Of a stretch of 64,000 nucleotides of DNA, positions 42,660 through 51,805 are shown piece by piece. Origin of the DNA: Nocardiopsis endophytica (GTDB lineage Bacteria; Actinomycetota; Actinomycetes; Streptosporangiales; Streptosporangiaceae). Location: positions 45,180 through 109,179 of the forward strand of contig NZ_JAQFWQ010000008.1 of the NCBI RefSeq assembly GCF_027706725.1, in the 5' to 3' direction. Each line of letters begins with the position of its first letter. Within the stretch, counting starts at the first letter, position 1. The notes beneath the pieces are model-generated. The model did no database searches. It was not told the DNA's origin and saw nothing but the letters and a program-made list of their open reading frames with translations. The position numbers were made by a program, and so were the translations under genes.

Positions 42660-43991
42660 ATGTCCAGCGAGAATGCCGTGACCGATACCGCTGAAGCGGA
42701 TGGAGGACCCGGGCGGCGAACGGTCCGGATCTTCGGTTTCAATGCCGCCGTTTACGCCGTCCTGGTCGCCGTCGTCCTGGCCGCGGTCTACCTGGACGCC
42801 CTGCCGGACAACATCGTGAGCGGGATGGTCATCGCGGTCGTCCTCGGCGGCGCCCTGAAGTGGGCCGGCGACCGGATCCCCGTCTTCAACACCTTCGGCG
42901 GCGGCCCCCTGCTGTGCATCGTCGTCCCCGCCGTGCTGCTCTACCTGAACGTGCTCCCCGACAGCGCGCGGCGGCTCACCGACGACTTCTACACCGAGTT
43001 CGGCTTCGCCGAGTTCGCGGTCACCGGCATCATCGTCGGCAGCGTCCTGGGCATCGACCGCCGCCTGCTCATCCGGATCGGCTCGCGGTTCCTGGTCCCC
43101 CTGGTCTTCGCCGTGCTCATGGCGACCGGCGCCGGGGCCCTCGTGGGGTACCTGACGGGCTTCGGCGCGGCCGAGGCGCTCCTGTACGTGGTCGCTCCGA
43201 CGATGGGCGGCGGGATGGCCGCCGGCGCGATCCCGATGTCGGAGATCTATGCCGCCGCAGGCACCGGGGACGCCGGCTCCTACCTGGCCCGGCTGACACC
43301 GGCGGTGATGCTCGCCAACATCCTGTGCATCCTGTTCGCGGGGGTGCTCAACGGGCTGGGCAAGCGCGACCGCTTCGCCTCGCTGTCCGGCGACGGCGCC
43401 ATGCTGCGCGACCGGGCGGCCGGCGCCCCGGCCTCCCGCCCGTCCTCGGCCGTGTCGCTGGAGATGCTGGCCACCGGCATGGTCCTGTCGATCACCGTCT
43501 ACGCGTTCGGGGAGCTGGCGGCCCTGGCCGTCCCCGGGGTGCACGCCTACGTATGGATCATCGCGGCCGCGGCGGCGCTGAAGGTCTTCCGTGTGCTGCC
43601 TGAACGGGTGAACGCGGGCGCGGAGGGCTGGTACGCGTTCATCGCCCAGGCCTGGGTGCCCGCGATCCTGGTCGCCATCAGCGCCGGCGTGATCGACCTC
43701 GACCAGGTCCTCGATGTCGTCTCCGACCCCTCCTACCTGGCCCTGACGGTGGCGACGGTCGCGGTCGGGGCGGTCGCGGCGGGCCTGGCCGGGCTGGTGA
43801 TCGGCTTCTACTTCATCGAGTCCTCGATCGCGGCCGGCCTGGGCATGGCCGACATGGGGGGCTCGGGCGACGTGGCCGTCCTCAGCGCCGGGAACCGGCT
43901 CGGGCTCATGCCCTTCCTCCAGATCGCCTCGCGGATCGGGGGCGCCGGGATGCTGCTCGTCACCTCCCTCGCCGCCCCGCTGCTGCTCTGA
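42660..43991 (+). CDS. 2-hydroxycarboxylate transporter family (CitS/CimH-like) symporter
   Basis: A 443-residue secondary transporter of citrate, malate or similar acids with 11-12 spans. The first conserved loop VVAPTMGGGMAAGAIPMSE and the second reentrant loop near GLGMADMGGSGDVAVLSAGN (with the GGxG-type signatures of the family) are visible. The ATG at 42660 has AAAGG upstream. Probably co-transcribed with the glycerate kinase gene. Confidence 0.87.
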   Translation: MSSENAVTDTAEADGGPGRRTVRIFGFNAAVYAVLVAVVLAAVYLDALPDNIVSGMVIAVVLGGALKWAGDRIPVFNTFGGGPLLCIVVPAVLLYLNVLPDSARRLTDDFYTEFGFAEFAVTGIIVGSVLGIDRRLLIRIGSRFLVPLVFAVLMATGAGALVGYLTGFGAAEALLYVVAPTMGGGMAAGAIPMSEIYAAAGTGDAGSYLARLTPAVMLANILCILFAGVLNGLGKRDRFASLSGDGAMLRDRAAGAPASRPSSAVSLEMLATGMVLSITVYAFGELAALAVPGVHAYVWIIAAAAALKVFRVLPERVNAGAEGWYAFIAQAWVPAILVAISAGVIDLDQVLDVVSDPSYLALTVATVAVGAVAAGLAGLVIGFYFIESSIAAGLGMADMGGSGDVAVLSAGNRLGLMPFLQIASRIGGAGMLLVTSLAAPLLL

Positions 43992-44055
43992 ACGGTGAAC
44001 GGTTAAACTCCCCCACGACGACCGTTGCGATTCCGGGGGGGACAGACTGAGCAGG

Positions 44056-45084
44056 GTGACCGTCCGCGAGGTCGCCGAGTCGGCGGGTGTGTCCCCGGCC
44101 TCCGTGTCGAACTACTTCCACAAGCCCCACAAGCTGTCGGAGGCGACGCGGGACCGGATCCGGCGGGCCGTCGACGAGCTCGGCTTCCTCCCGAACGATG
44201 CCGCCCGCACGCTGCGGACGGGGGCCAGCCCGGTCGTCGGCTACATCGCCTTCGAGCTCGCCGGGGCCACCACCCCCGAGATCGCCTCCGCCATCGAGAA
44301 GCGCATCTCCGCCCGGGACATGTACCTGCTGATGGCCAACGACACCGGTTCGCAGGAGCGCGAGCGGAGCTACCTCAGGCTGTTCGCCCAGCAGCAGGTG
44401 AGCGGCGTGATCATCGCCCCCGTCGGCGATGTGGAGGCCGAATTGGCGCAGATGCGGTCCCAGGGCATCGCCAGCGTCCTCAGCGCCCGCCGCGCCGAGT
44501 CCCCCGAGCAGGCGTCGGTGTCGATCGACCACGTCGGCGGCGGGCGGCTGGCGATGGAGCACCTGCTCGGCCTGGGGCGCCGGCGCGTCGGCTTCGTCGC
44601 GTCCTCGCTCGACCTGCGGCAGGTCACCGACCGGCTCAACGGCGCGCTGTCCGCGGTCGGGGCGGTTCCGGGGGCCTCGCTGGAGGTGGTCCCGGTCCCC
44701 GAGCGCTCGGTGGAGGCCGGGATCGCCTGCGCGCAGGAGATCGCCCGCCGCCCGCCCGACCAGCGCCCGGACGCGCTGTTCTGCGTCAACGACCTGTTGG
44801 CCATCGGCGTGCTCCAGGCGTTCGCGGCGGGCGGGCGCGTGCGGGTACCCGAGGACATCGCCGTCATCGGCTACGACGACATCGAGTTCGCGCGGTCCAC
44901 CATCGTCCCGCTCAGCACCGTGCGCACCCCGCACACCCGGTTCGGCACCGCCCTCGCGGACCTGCTGTTCGAGGAGATCTCCCGGCTCGGCGACGACGCC
45001 GCACAGGGCGCGGAGGCCCGGCGGGGCCGCAGGATCGAGTTCGCCCCCGAGCTCGTCGCACGGCGGTCCACCCTCGGGCACTGA
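44056..45084 (+). CDS. LacI-family transcription regulator
   Basis: A 342-residue repressor. The N-terminal HTH is VTVREVAESAGVSPASVSNY with the hinge LPNDAARTLRTG, followed by a sugar-binding periplasmic-type domain (about 60-335). It starts with GTG at 44056. The transporter and rhamnosidase genes follow in the same direction, with a LacI-type palindrome between, so it most likely represses them until a sugar is present. Confidence 0.9.
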   Translation: MTVREVAESAGVSPASVSNYFHKPHKLSEATRDRIRRAVDELGFLPNDAARTLRTGASPVVGYIAFELAGATTPEIASAIEKRISARDMYLLMANDTGSQERERSYLRLFAQQQVSGVIIAPVGDVEAELAQMRSQGIASVLSARRAESPEQASVSIDHVGGGRLAMEHLLGLGRRRVGFVASSLDLRQVTDRLNGALSAVGAVPGASLEVVPVPERSVEAGIACAQEIARRPPDQRPDALFCVNDLLAIGVLQAFAAGGRVRVPEDIAVIGYDDIEFARSTIVPLSTVRTPHTRFGTALADLLFEEISRLGDDAAQGAEARRGRRIEFAPELVARRSTLGH

Positions 45085-45142
45085 CACGCGCCCGATCGCC
45101 CACCGGTTCTCCGCGCGACCCGTCGGGGGTTGTGTCGGTCAC

Positions 45143-45156
45143 GTAAAACGATTTAC
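45143..45156. promoter_or_regulatory. LacI-type operator candidate
   Basis: GTAAAACGATTTAC is a palindrome with a central CG and one mismatched pair, as typical for LacI-family sites. It lies about 115 bp upstream of the MFS gene. A TTGACA element follows at 45194-45199, and a further GTAAATCG half-site lies at 45220-45227. Confidence 0.65.
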
Positions 45157-45270
45157 CATCATCGCGCCCTGAGCGACCTGTTGTACAGGAAGCTTGACAT
45201 CGACCGTGGTCATGACTCAGTAAATCGAATCACCACACCGATGCCGCGCCCCGCCATCGAAGGAGGCCGC

Positions 45271-46548
45271 ATGGCCGACACCCCCACCGCTCCACCGCCC
45301 ATCGACCGCCGGCACCGGCTGCTCGCCGTGGCCGCGGGTATGGCGTCCCTCCTCGACTCGGCCGCGATCATCTCGGTCGGGCTGGGCCTCGCACTCTGGC
45401 GCGAGGCCTTCGGCCTGGACGTGTGGACCGTCGGGGTCCTCGGCTCGGCCCTGACGCTGTTCATCGCCGCCGGCGCCCTCACCGGCGGCCGCCTGGCCGA
45501 CCTGGTCGGACGCGGGCGCATGTTCTCCCTGGCGATCCTGCTCTACGCGGCGGCCGCACTGATGGTGGCCCTCGCCCCCTCCACCCCGGTCCTGATCGCG
45601 GGCGTGGTGCTCATCGGCATCGCGGCCGGGGCCGACCTTCCCACCTCGATCGCCGTCCTCTCCGAGCGGGCGCCCGCCGGGGCCCAGGGGCGCCTGGTGG
45701 CGTTCACCCACGTCATGTGGACGCTGGGGGTCGTACTGGCGACCTCGCTCGGCTTCGCGGTCTCGGGCGCCGGCCTGCCGGGCATCCGGCTGATCTTCTG
45801 CCTGCTGGCGCTCCTCGCCGTCGCGACGTTCGCCTTCCGCGCGTTCTACCCCCCGTTCCGCGCGCTGGAGGCCGAGGCCACGGCGCGCCACACGGCCGCC
45901 GGAGTGGACCCCTCCACGGCCCTGCCCCTGGCCGAGCTGCTCCGCAACCGCTCCTATGCGGCCATGCTCGCGCTGACCGCGCTCTTCTACCTCTTCTTCA
46001 CCCTCGTGGCCAACACCTTCGGCGGGTACAAGACCTACTTCATGGTGACCGTGGGCGACGCGACCCAGACGACCGCCACGGCCATCTCCTTCGTGACGAC
46101 GCTGATCGGCCTCGTCGGCACCATCGCGTTCACCCGTATCGCGGACACGCCCTGGCGCAGCCGGCTCTTCGCCGCCGGCGTGGCCGTCTTCTGCGCCTGC
46201 CAGCTGCTGATCGCCGTCACCGGGGGCGTGCACCTGCCCGCGGTGGTCATCGCGCTCGTCCTCTACAACATCGCCTTCCCCTTCGTCGGCGAGGCGCTGT
46301 ACAAGGTGTGGACCCAGGAGTCCTTCCCGGTGAACGCACGCGCCACGGCACAGGGGGTGACGATGGCCGCGGCCCGGTTCGCCGCCGCAGGGTTCGCCCT
46401 GGTCACGCCCGCATTGCTGGCATGGAGCCCGTCCGGCCTGTTCTCCCTGCTGGCCGTCTTCGCGCTCGTGTCGGGCCTGATCGGCGGGGCCGTCATCCGC
46501 CGCTTCCGCCGGACCGGGACCGCGGCCGCCCAGGAGGTGCACCCGTGA
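45271..46548 (+). CDS. MFS transporter, probable sugar or oligosaccharide importer
   Basis: A 425-residue major facilitator protein with 12 spans; loop 2-3 contains GGRLADLVGRGRMF and the second half begins near RNRSYAAMLALTALF. AAGGAGG precedes the ATG at 45271. The next gene (GH78) overlaps its stop, and the LacI gene is just upstream, so uptake of a rhamnose-containing glycoside or oligosaccharide is the likely job. Confidence 0.85.
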   Translation: MADTPTAPPPIDRRHRLLAVAAGMASLLDSAAIISVGLGLALWREAFGLDVWTVGVLGSALTLFIAAGALTGGRLADLVGRGRMFSLAILLYAAAALMVALAPSTPVLIAGVVLIGIAAGADLPTSIAVLSERAPAGAQGRLVAFTHVMWTLGVVLATSLGFAVSGAGLPGIRLIFCLLALLAVATFAFRAFYPPFRALEAEATARHTAAGVDPSTALPLAELLRNRSYAAMLALTALFYLFFTLVANTFGGYKTYFMVTVGDATQTTATAISFVTTLIGLVGTIAFTRIADTPWRSRLFAAGVAVFCACQLLIAVTGGVHLPAVVIALVLYNIAFPFVGEALYKVWTQESFPVNARATAQGVTMAAARFAAAGFALVTPALLAWSPSGLFSLLAVFALVSGLIGGAVIRRFRRTGTAAAQEVHP

Positions 46549-49355
46549 CCCCCGCCCCGACCGCCGTCCGCCCCCGCATCGGCCTCGACGACGAGCACTT
46601 CGTCCCCGACCCGCGTCCCACCCTGTCGTGGAGGACGACCGGCACCGCCCGCGACTGGGTCCAGGCCGGAGCCGAGATCGAGGCCGTGCGGGGCGGCACA
46701 CGGCACACCGCGCACGTGGACGGCGACGACGCGGTCCACGTCGCCTGGCCCTTCGCCCCGCTGGAACCGCGTGAGCATGTGCGCGTCCGTGTGCGGGTCC
46801 GCGGCGCCGACGGCTCCGCCTCGGAGTGGAGCGAGCCCGCCGAGGCGACCGCCGCCCTCCTCGGGCCCCAGGGGTGGCAGGGCCGCTTCATCGGGTCCGG
46901 TTCACAGGCGCCGCACCGGCTGCGCACGGAGTTCACCGTACGCGGCCGGGTGCGCAGGGCGCTCCTGCGGGCGACCGCCTTCGGCGCCTACGACGCGCAG
47001 GTCAACGGCGTGCCCGTCGATGACGCGGAGCTGAAGCCCGGCTGGACCGGCTACCAGTGGCGCCTGACCTTCGACACCTCCGACGTGACCGCGCTCCTGC
47101 GCCCCGGCCGCAACGCGCTCGGCATCGAGCTGGCCGGCGGCTGGTACACCGAGCGCTTCGGGTTCCGCGACGCCGCGCGCCGCTTCTACCAGGGCGCCCC
47201 GGCGGCCTCGGCCCACCTCGTGGTCGAGTACGAGGACGGCACGACGGACTCCGTGGCCACCGGCGACGGCTGGCGCTGGGCCCGGGGACCGGTCGTGGAG
47301 GCCGGCATCTACCAGGGCGAGGCCTACGACGCCCGGCTGCACGAGAGCGCGTGGGCCCACCCGGGGTTCGACGACACCGCCTGGCGCCCGGCGGTCCCCG
47401 TCGACGTCCCGGACGTCCGGCCCGAACCGCGGTCGGCTCCCCCGGTCCGCGTCACCGAGCGGCGGAGCGTCCAGCGGGTGCTGACCACGCCCTCGGGGCG
47501 GACCGTCCTCGACTTCGGCCAGAACCTGGTCGGCCGCGTGCGCATCGTGGTCAGCGGTCCGGCCGGCCACACTGTCACCCTGCGCCACGCCGAGGTGCTC
47601 GAGGACGGGGAGCCGGCGACGCGGCCGCTGCGCAACGCCGCGGCGACCGACCGGTACACGCTCAGCGGGGAGGGCGAGGAGGCCTGGGAGCCGTCGTGGA
47701 CCTTCCACGGGTTCCGCTACGTCGAGGTCGAGAACTGGCCGGGCGCGCTCACCGCCTCCTCGTTCTCGGCCTGTGTGCTCCACACGGACATGCCCCGGAC
47801 CGGCGGGTTCGCGACCGGCCATGCGCTGCTGCAGCGCTTCCACGAGAACGTGGTCTGGGGCATGCGCGGCAACTTCCTGTCGATCCCGACGGACTGCCCC
47901 CAACGCGACGAGCGGCTCGGGTGGACAGGGGACATCCAGGTCTTCGCGCCGACCGCCGCCTTCCTCCACGACTGCGACGCCTTCCTCCGGTCCTGGCTGC
48001 GGGACGTCGTCGCGGAGCAGCGCGCGGCCGGCGGCATCGTGCCGATGGTCGTTCCGGCCGTGATCCCCCAGGTCCCCGGGCTGTCCGAGCCGGTGGCCGC
48101 GTGGGGGGACGCGATCAGCGTGGTGCCGGACGTGCTGTACGAGCGCTTCGGGGACACCGGGGCGCTCCGGGAGTGCTTCACCGCGATGGCGTGGTGGGTC
48201 GACACGGTGGCCGAGCGGGCGGGCGAGGACCTGCTGTGGGAAGGGGGTGTGCAGTTCGGCGACTGGCTCGATCCCGACGCCCCGCCCGACCTGCCCGGGA
48301 GGGCGAAGACCGACGCCGGGATCGTCGCCACCGCCTACTTCTTCCGTTCGGCGGAGCTCACCTCGCGTGCCGCGGCACTCCTGGGACGGGACGCCGACGC
48401 CCGCCGCTACGCCGACCTCGCGGAGCGGATCGCCGAGGCCTTCCGCTCCGCCTACATCACGCCCGGCGGACGCATGATGTCGGACGCGCCGACCGCCTAT
48501 GCCCTGGCGATCGTATTCGGGCTCGCGCCCGCGGAGCGGAGGGCGGCGATGGGGCTCCGGCTGCGCGACCTCGTCCGCGCCTACGGCTACCGCATCGCCA
48601 CCGGCTTCGTCGGGACCCCGCTGGTCTGCGAGGCGCTCGCCGGGACGGGGCACACCGCGGCCGCGTCGCGCCTGCTCACCCGGACCGAGTGCCCTTCCTG
48701 GCTGTACCCGGTGACGATGGGCGCCACGACGGTCTGGGAGCGCTGGGACTCCATGCTCGAGGACGGCTCGATCAATCCGGGGCAGATGACGTCGTTCAAC
48801 CACTACGCCCTGGGCGGCGTGGCCGACTGGCTGCACCGGCGCGTGGCCGGGCTCACGCCGGCCGGGCCCGGCTACCGGCGGATCCGGGTCGCGCCCACGC
48901 TGCTCGACGACCTGGACGATGCCGCGGCGTGGCACGATACCCCGTACGGACGCGCGTATTCGGGGTGGCGCAGGAGCGGTGGCACCGTCGATTTCCGGGT
49001 GGAGGTGCCGCCGAACACCCGCGCGGCCGTCCGACTGCCGTCCGGCGCGGAGTACGACGTGGGAAGCGGCGAACACCACTGGACCGAGCGCCACCCGCGT
49101 CCCCGCCGTACGCGCGCGCCCCTGAGCCTCGACAGCGACCTGGTCACCGTGATCGACGACCCCGAGGCCTACGAGGCGGTCCTGGCGGCCATCCGGTCCC
49201 TGGACCCCGAGCGGGCCGCCGCCTTCCGTGCCACCACCCGCTGGACGCCGGGCCGCACCCTGCGCAACCCGCTCGACAAGGCCCCGCTCGGCGTGCTCGA
49301 AGCCGTCGAGAAGGCACTGGCGGACCTGCCCGTGGGAGACCTCGCGGAGTCCTGA
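46545..49355 (+). CDS. GH78 alpha-L-rhamnosidase, cytoplasmic
   Basis: A 936-residue glycoside hydrolase that removes terminal alpha-L-rhamnose. N-terminal beta domains (about 1-330) precede the (alpha/alpha)6 barrel with the GH78 hallmark PTDCPQRDERLGWTGDIQVF, and the catalytic region continues to MGATTVWERWDSM and INPGQMTSFNHYALGG. A C-terminal beta sandwich and a short extra helical tail follow. No signal peptide is present, so imported glycosides are probably cleaved in the cell. GTG 46545 overlaps the transporter stop (GTGA) with AGGAGG upstream. Confidence 0.92.
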   Translation: MTPAPTAVRPRIGLDDEHFVPDPRPTLSWRTTGTARDWVQAGAEIEAVRGGTRHTAHVDGDDAVHVAWPFAPLEPREHVRVRVRVRGADGSASEWSEPAEATAALLGPQGWQGRFIGSGSQAPHRLRTEFTVRGRVRRALLRATAFGAYDAQVNGVPVDDAELKPGWTGYQWRLTFDTSDVTALLRPGRNALGIELAGGWYTERFGFRDAARRFYQGAPAASAHLVVEYEDGTTDSVATGDGWRWARGPVVEAGIYQGEAYDARLHESAWAHPGFDDTAWRPAVPVDVPDVRPEPRSAPPVRVTERRSVQRVLTTPSGRTVLDFGQNLVGRVRIVVSGPAGHTVTLRHAEVLEDGEPATRPLRNAAATDRYTLSGEGEEAWEPSWTFHGFRYVEVENWPGALTASSFSACVLHTDMPRTGGFATGHALLQRFHENVVWGMRGNFLSIPTDCPQRDERLGWTGDIQVFAPTAAFLHDCDAFLRSWLRDVVAEQRAAGGIVPMVVPAVIPQVPGLSEPVAAWGDAISVVPDVLYERFGDTGALRECFTAMAWWVDTVAERAGEDLLWEGGVQFGDWLDPDAPPDLPGRAKTDAGIVATAYFFRSAELTSRAAALLGRDADARRYADLAERIAEAFRSAYITPGGRMMSDAPTAYALAIVFGLAPAERRAAMGLRLRDLVRAYGYRIATGFVGTPLVCEALAGTGHTAAASRLLTRTECPSWLYPVTMGATTVWERWDSMLEDGSINPGQMTSFNHYALGGVADWLHRRVAGLTPAGPGYRRIRVAPTLLDDLDDAAAWHDTPYGRAYSGWRRSGGTVDFRVEVPPNTRAAVRLPSGAEYDVGSGEHHWTERHPRPRRTRAPLSLDSDLVTVIDDPEAYEAVLAAIRSLDPERAAAFRATTRWTPGRTLRNPLDKAPLGVLEAVEKALADLPVGDLAES

Positions 49356-49530
49356 GGCCGGGAGCGGCGCCGGCATGCCCGGCCCCGCGGTCCCCCGTTG
49401 TCCGGCCGGCTCGTCGCCGCCCCGCCCGCAAAGTGGCGGCGAGCCCTTCACGGGCCCGGGAAACCTTTTCGTGGGTGCGTTCCGACCAGGGGACACGGAA
49501 GGGCGCGGGACATTGCCCGGAGAACACGGG

Positions 49531-49624
49531 TTGACTTCCGGAGTGTTACCGCTCACATTCAACTGCGAGGCACCGGAGCTCCTTTCGCCCCGCGCCGGTG
49601 CGTCAATGATTGTTAACGCTCACA
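49531..49624 (+). promoter_or_regulatory. Control region of GH62 gene with twin 14-bp boxes
   Basis: The boxes TGTTACCGCTCACA (49544-49557) and TGTTAACGCTCACA (49611-49624) are near-palindromic with a central CG, as for LacI-family regulators. A TTGACT element (49531-49536) just precedes the first box, so a repressor there would block the promoter. The rest of 49356-49702 holds no gene. Confidence 0.65.
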
Positions 49625-49702
49625 TCCCCTATGCGCAGGTCCGGGGCCGCGGTGCACCCATTCGATCCGGCCGTGCGGCTCCGGACCCCTGGAGGACGCA
49701 GC

Positions 49703-50758
49703 ATGTCCATTCTTGAAACAATTTCGTCCTTTCGGCCCCGCGGGCTCTTCCCCCGGGCCGCCCTCGCCGCCGCGGCGGCCTTCGCGGTCGGCGGCTCCCT
49801 GATCGCACCGGCCTCCGCCGAGGAGGGGGCCGCGGACTCCGCCGCGTGTGCCCTCCCCTCGACGTACAACTGGTCATCGACCGGCCCGCTCGCGCAGCCC
49901 TCGCCGCAGTGGGTCTCGCTCAAGGACTTCACCCACGCCCCCTATAACGGACAGAACCTCGTCTATGCGACCAACCACGACTGGGGATCGTCCTGGGGCT
50001 CGATGAACTTCGACCTGTTCGGCGACTGGTCCGGCATGTCCTCCGCCGGACAGAACGGAATGCCCTTCAACGCCGTGGCGCCGTCGCTCTTCTATTTCGC
50101 GCCCAAGGACGTCTGGGTGCTCGCCTATCAGTGGGGCGGCCCCGCCTTCTCCTACCGGACGTCGAACGACCCGACGAACGTGTACAGCTGGTCGGCGCCG
50201 CAGACGCTCTTCGACGGCGGCATCCCCGGCTCCGACACCGGCCCCATCGACCAGGCGGTCATCGGCGACGACCAGAACATGTACCTGTTCTTCGCCGGCG
50301 ACAACGGAAGCATCTACCGCGCCGACATGCCCATCGGCGACTTCCCCGGCAGCTTCGGCTCGAACTCGACGGTCGTCATGTCCGACGACAGGAACGACCT
50401 GTTCGAGGGGGTGCAGGTCTACAGCATCGAGGGCGGGAACGAGTACCTCATGATCGTCGAGGCGATCGGCGCGCAGGGGGACCGCTACTTCCGCTCGTTC
50501 ACGGCCTCCAGCCTGGACGGCCAGTGGACCCCGCAGGCCGCCGACGAGTGGAGCCCCTTCGCGGGCAAGGCCAACAGCGGCGCCTGGTGGACCGACGACA
50601 TCAGCCACGGCGAGCTGATCCGCACCGACGCCGACCAGGACATGTCCATCGACCCCTGCAACCTGCAGTTCCTCTACCAGGGACGCTCTCCCGACTCCGA
50701 CGGGACCGACTACGGCCTCCTGCCCTACCGCCCCGGCCTGCTGACCCTGCAGAACTGA
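49703..50758 (+). CDS. Secreted GH62 alpha-L-arabinofuranosidase
   Basis: A 351-residue exported enzyme that removes arabinose from arabinoxylan. The signal peptide runs to about residue 39 (cleavage near APASA/EE). The mature protein is a five-bladed beta-propeller with GH62 landmarks: [32 protein letters not shown], the [20 protein letters not shown] segment and the [17 protein letters not shown] end. No separate carbohydrate-binding domain is present. GGAGGACGCAGC precedes the ATG at 49703. Confidence 0.93.
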   Translation: MSILETISSFRPRGLFPRAALAAAAAFAVGGSLIAPASAEEGAADSAACALPSTYNWSSTGPLAQPSPQWVSLKDFTHAPYNGQNLVYATNHDWGSSWGSMNFDLFGDWSGMSSAGQNGMPFNAVAPSLFYFAPKDVWVLAYQWGGPAFSYRTSNDPTNVYSWSAPQTLFDGGIPGSDTGPIDQAVIGDDQNMYLFFAGDNGSIYRADMPIGDFPGSFGSNSTVVMSDDRNDLFEGVQVYSIEGGNEYLMIVEAIGAQGDRYFRSFTASSLDGQWTPQAADEWSPFAGKANSGAWWTDDISHGELIRTDADQDMSIDPCNLQFLYQGRSPDSDGTDYGLLPYRPGLLTLQN

Positions 50759-50798
50759 CCCTGCGGAACCGGGCGCGCGGAACCGGGCGTGCTCCGTC

Positions 50799-50828
50799 GG
50801 CCGACCGCTGCCCCCGCAGCGGTCGGCC
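50799..50828. terminator. Bidirectional hairpin terminator
   Basis: Perfect 13-bp arms GGCCGACCGCTGC (50799-50811) and GCAGCGGTCGGCC (50816-50828) with a CCCC loop, between the convergent GH62 and DUF3052-like genes. Confidence 0.88.
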
Positions 50829-50833
50829 CCGCC

Positions 50834-51262
50834 TCACTCCCCCGCTCTCGTGCGTTTGGAGCCCGGGGTGTAGGAGACGTCGGCGACCGGGCGGAAGCGC
50901 AGGGCCGACCAGTCCGCGTCGACGGCGACCTGGGCCACGGCGTCCCACGCGGCCGCGCCGAGCGCCTCCCATCCGTGGTCGCGGCTGATGTCGGTCGGGA
51001 TGCCCCCGCTGCGCTTCGGGTAGCAGACCCACAGCAGGCCCCCGCGCACATGGGGCAGCAGCGGCGGGACCTTCGCCTCGACGTCCGCCCTGTCGCGGAC
51101 GAACACGTGGATCCCGTCGTAGGAGGCGCCCTCGCCCAGGGACGTTTCGATGCGCACGCCCTCGGGCGGCTGGAGCAGGCCGGGATACCCGTCCGGCGCG
51201 TCCAGCACCAGCAGGCGGTGCCCTGAGCGCACCCCCATCTTCTGCGCGAGCGTGCGTCCCAT
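50834..51262 (-). CDS. DUF3052-like protein
   Basis: A 142-residue cytoplasmic protein. An N-terminal KMGVRSGHRLLVLDAPDGYP segment, the SYDGIHVFVRDRADVEAKVP strand-helix and LLWVCYPKRSGGIPTDISRD fit the DUF3052-like family, whose function is unknown. The ATG at 51262 is 11 bp after the MerR gene stop, so the two are probably co-transcribed. Confidence 0.7.
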   Translation of the reverse strand: MGRTLAQKMGVRSGHRLLVLDAPDGYPGLLQPPEGVRIETSLGEGASYDGIHVFVRDRADVEAKVPPLLPHVRGGLLWVCYPKRSGGIPTDISRDHGWEALGAAAWDAVAQVAVDADWSALRFRPVADVSYTPGSKRTRAGE

Positions 51263-51273
51263 CGCCGGTCCCC

Positions 51274-51711
51274 CTATGCCTGGCCTGCCTCTACCGCCGC
51301 TGCGACCGTAGACCGAGGGTCCGACGCCTCTTCGGAGGCGCACCGGTGCCGGTGCTCCCCCGCCCGGTGGCGGCGGTTGGCCTCGATGACCCCGTCCAGA
51401 GCCTCCCTGGCCCGCAGGAGCTCCGAAATGTGGGCGTCCAGGCGCTCGCGCTCCGCGACCAGCACCTCCCACGCCTCGTCGGTGTGCCGCGTGCTCGGCG
51501 CGTCGACGCACGGGAGCAGCTCGGCGATGGCGCGGCTGGACAGCCCGGCCGCGAACAGCCTCCGCAGGAAGCGCACCCGCTCCACGCTCTCCTCGGCATA
51601 GTGCCGCTGCCCGCTCGGGCTGCGCTCGCTGGTGAGCAGCCCCTGCTCCTCGTAGTACCGCAGCGACCGGACGCTGGCGCCCGACCGCTCGGACAGTTCA
51701 CCGATCCGCAT
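51274..51711 (-). CDS. MerR-family regulator
   Basis: A 145-residue regulator with the MerR winged helix MRIGELSERSGASVRSLRYY and the dimerisation helix AWEVLVAERERLDAHISELL. It lacks the metal-binding Cys set of mercury regulators. It is divergent from the Old Yellow Enzyme gene, which it probably activates. Confidence 0.87.
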   Translation of the reverse strand: MRIGELSERSGASVRSLRYYEEQGLLTSERSPSGQRHYAEESVERVRFLRRLFAAGLSSRAIAELLPCVDAPSTRHTDEAWEVLVAERERLDAHISELLRAREALDGVIEANRRHRAGEHRHRCASEEASDPRSTVAAAVEAGQA

Positions 51712-51767
51712 TCGCCCTCCCGGCGGCCGGCTCCGCCGTGACTCCGGCCACAGCACGCCTTCCGTGC

Positions 51768-51797
51768 TTGCCCCTCACATCAATGTCAGATTTTAGC
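51768..51797 (+). promoter_or_regulatory. MerR-type promoter candidate for the OYE gene
   Basis: A TTGCCC element (51768-51773) and a TTTAGC element (51792-51797) are 18 bp apart with the palindrome ACAT-CA-ATGT (51777-51786) in the spacer, the usual position of a MerR operator. The start codon follows closely (51806), so the transcript would be leaderless or nearly so. Confidence 0.5.
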
Positions 51798-51805
51798 GTA
51801 CCGGC

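Noticed and set aside
46902..49562. An 886-codon minus-strand frame opposite the rhamnosidase
   Set aside because: It mirrors GH78 codons, contains no motif and lacks a ribosome site.
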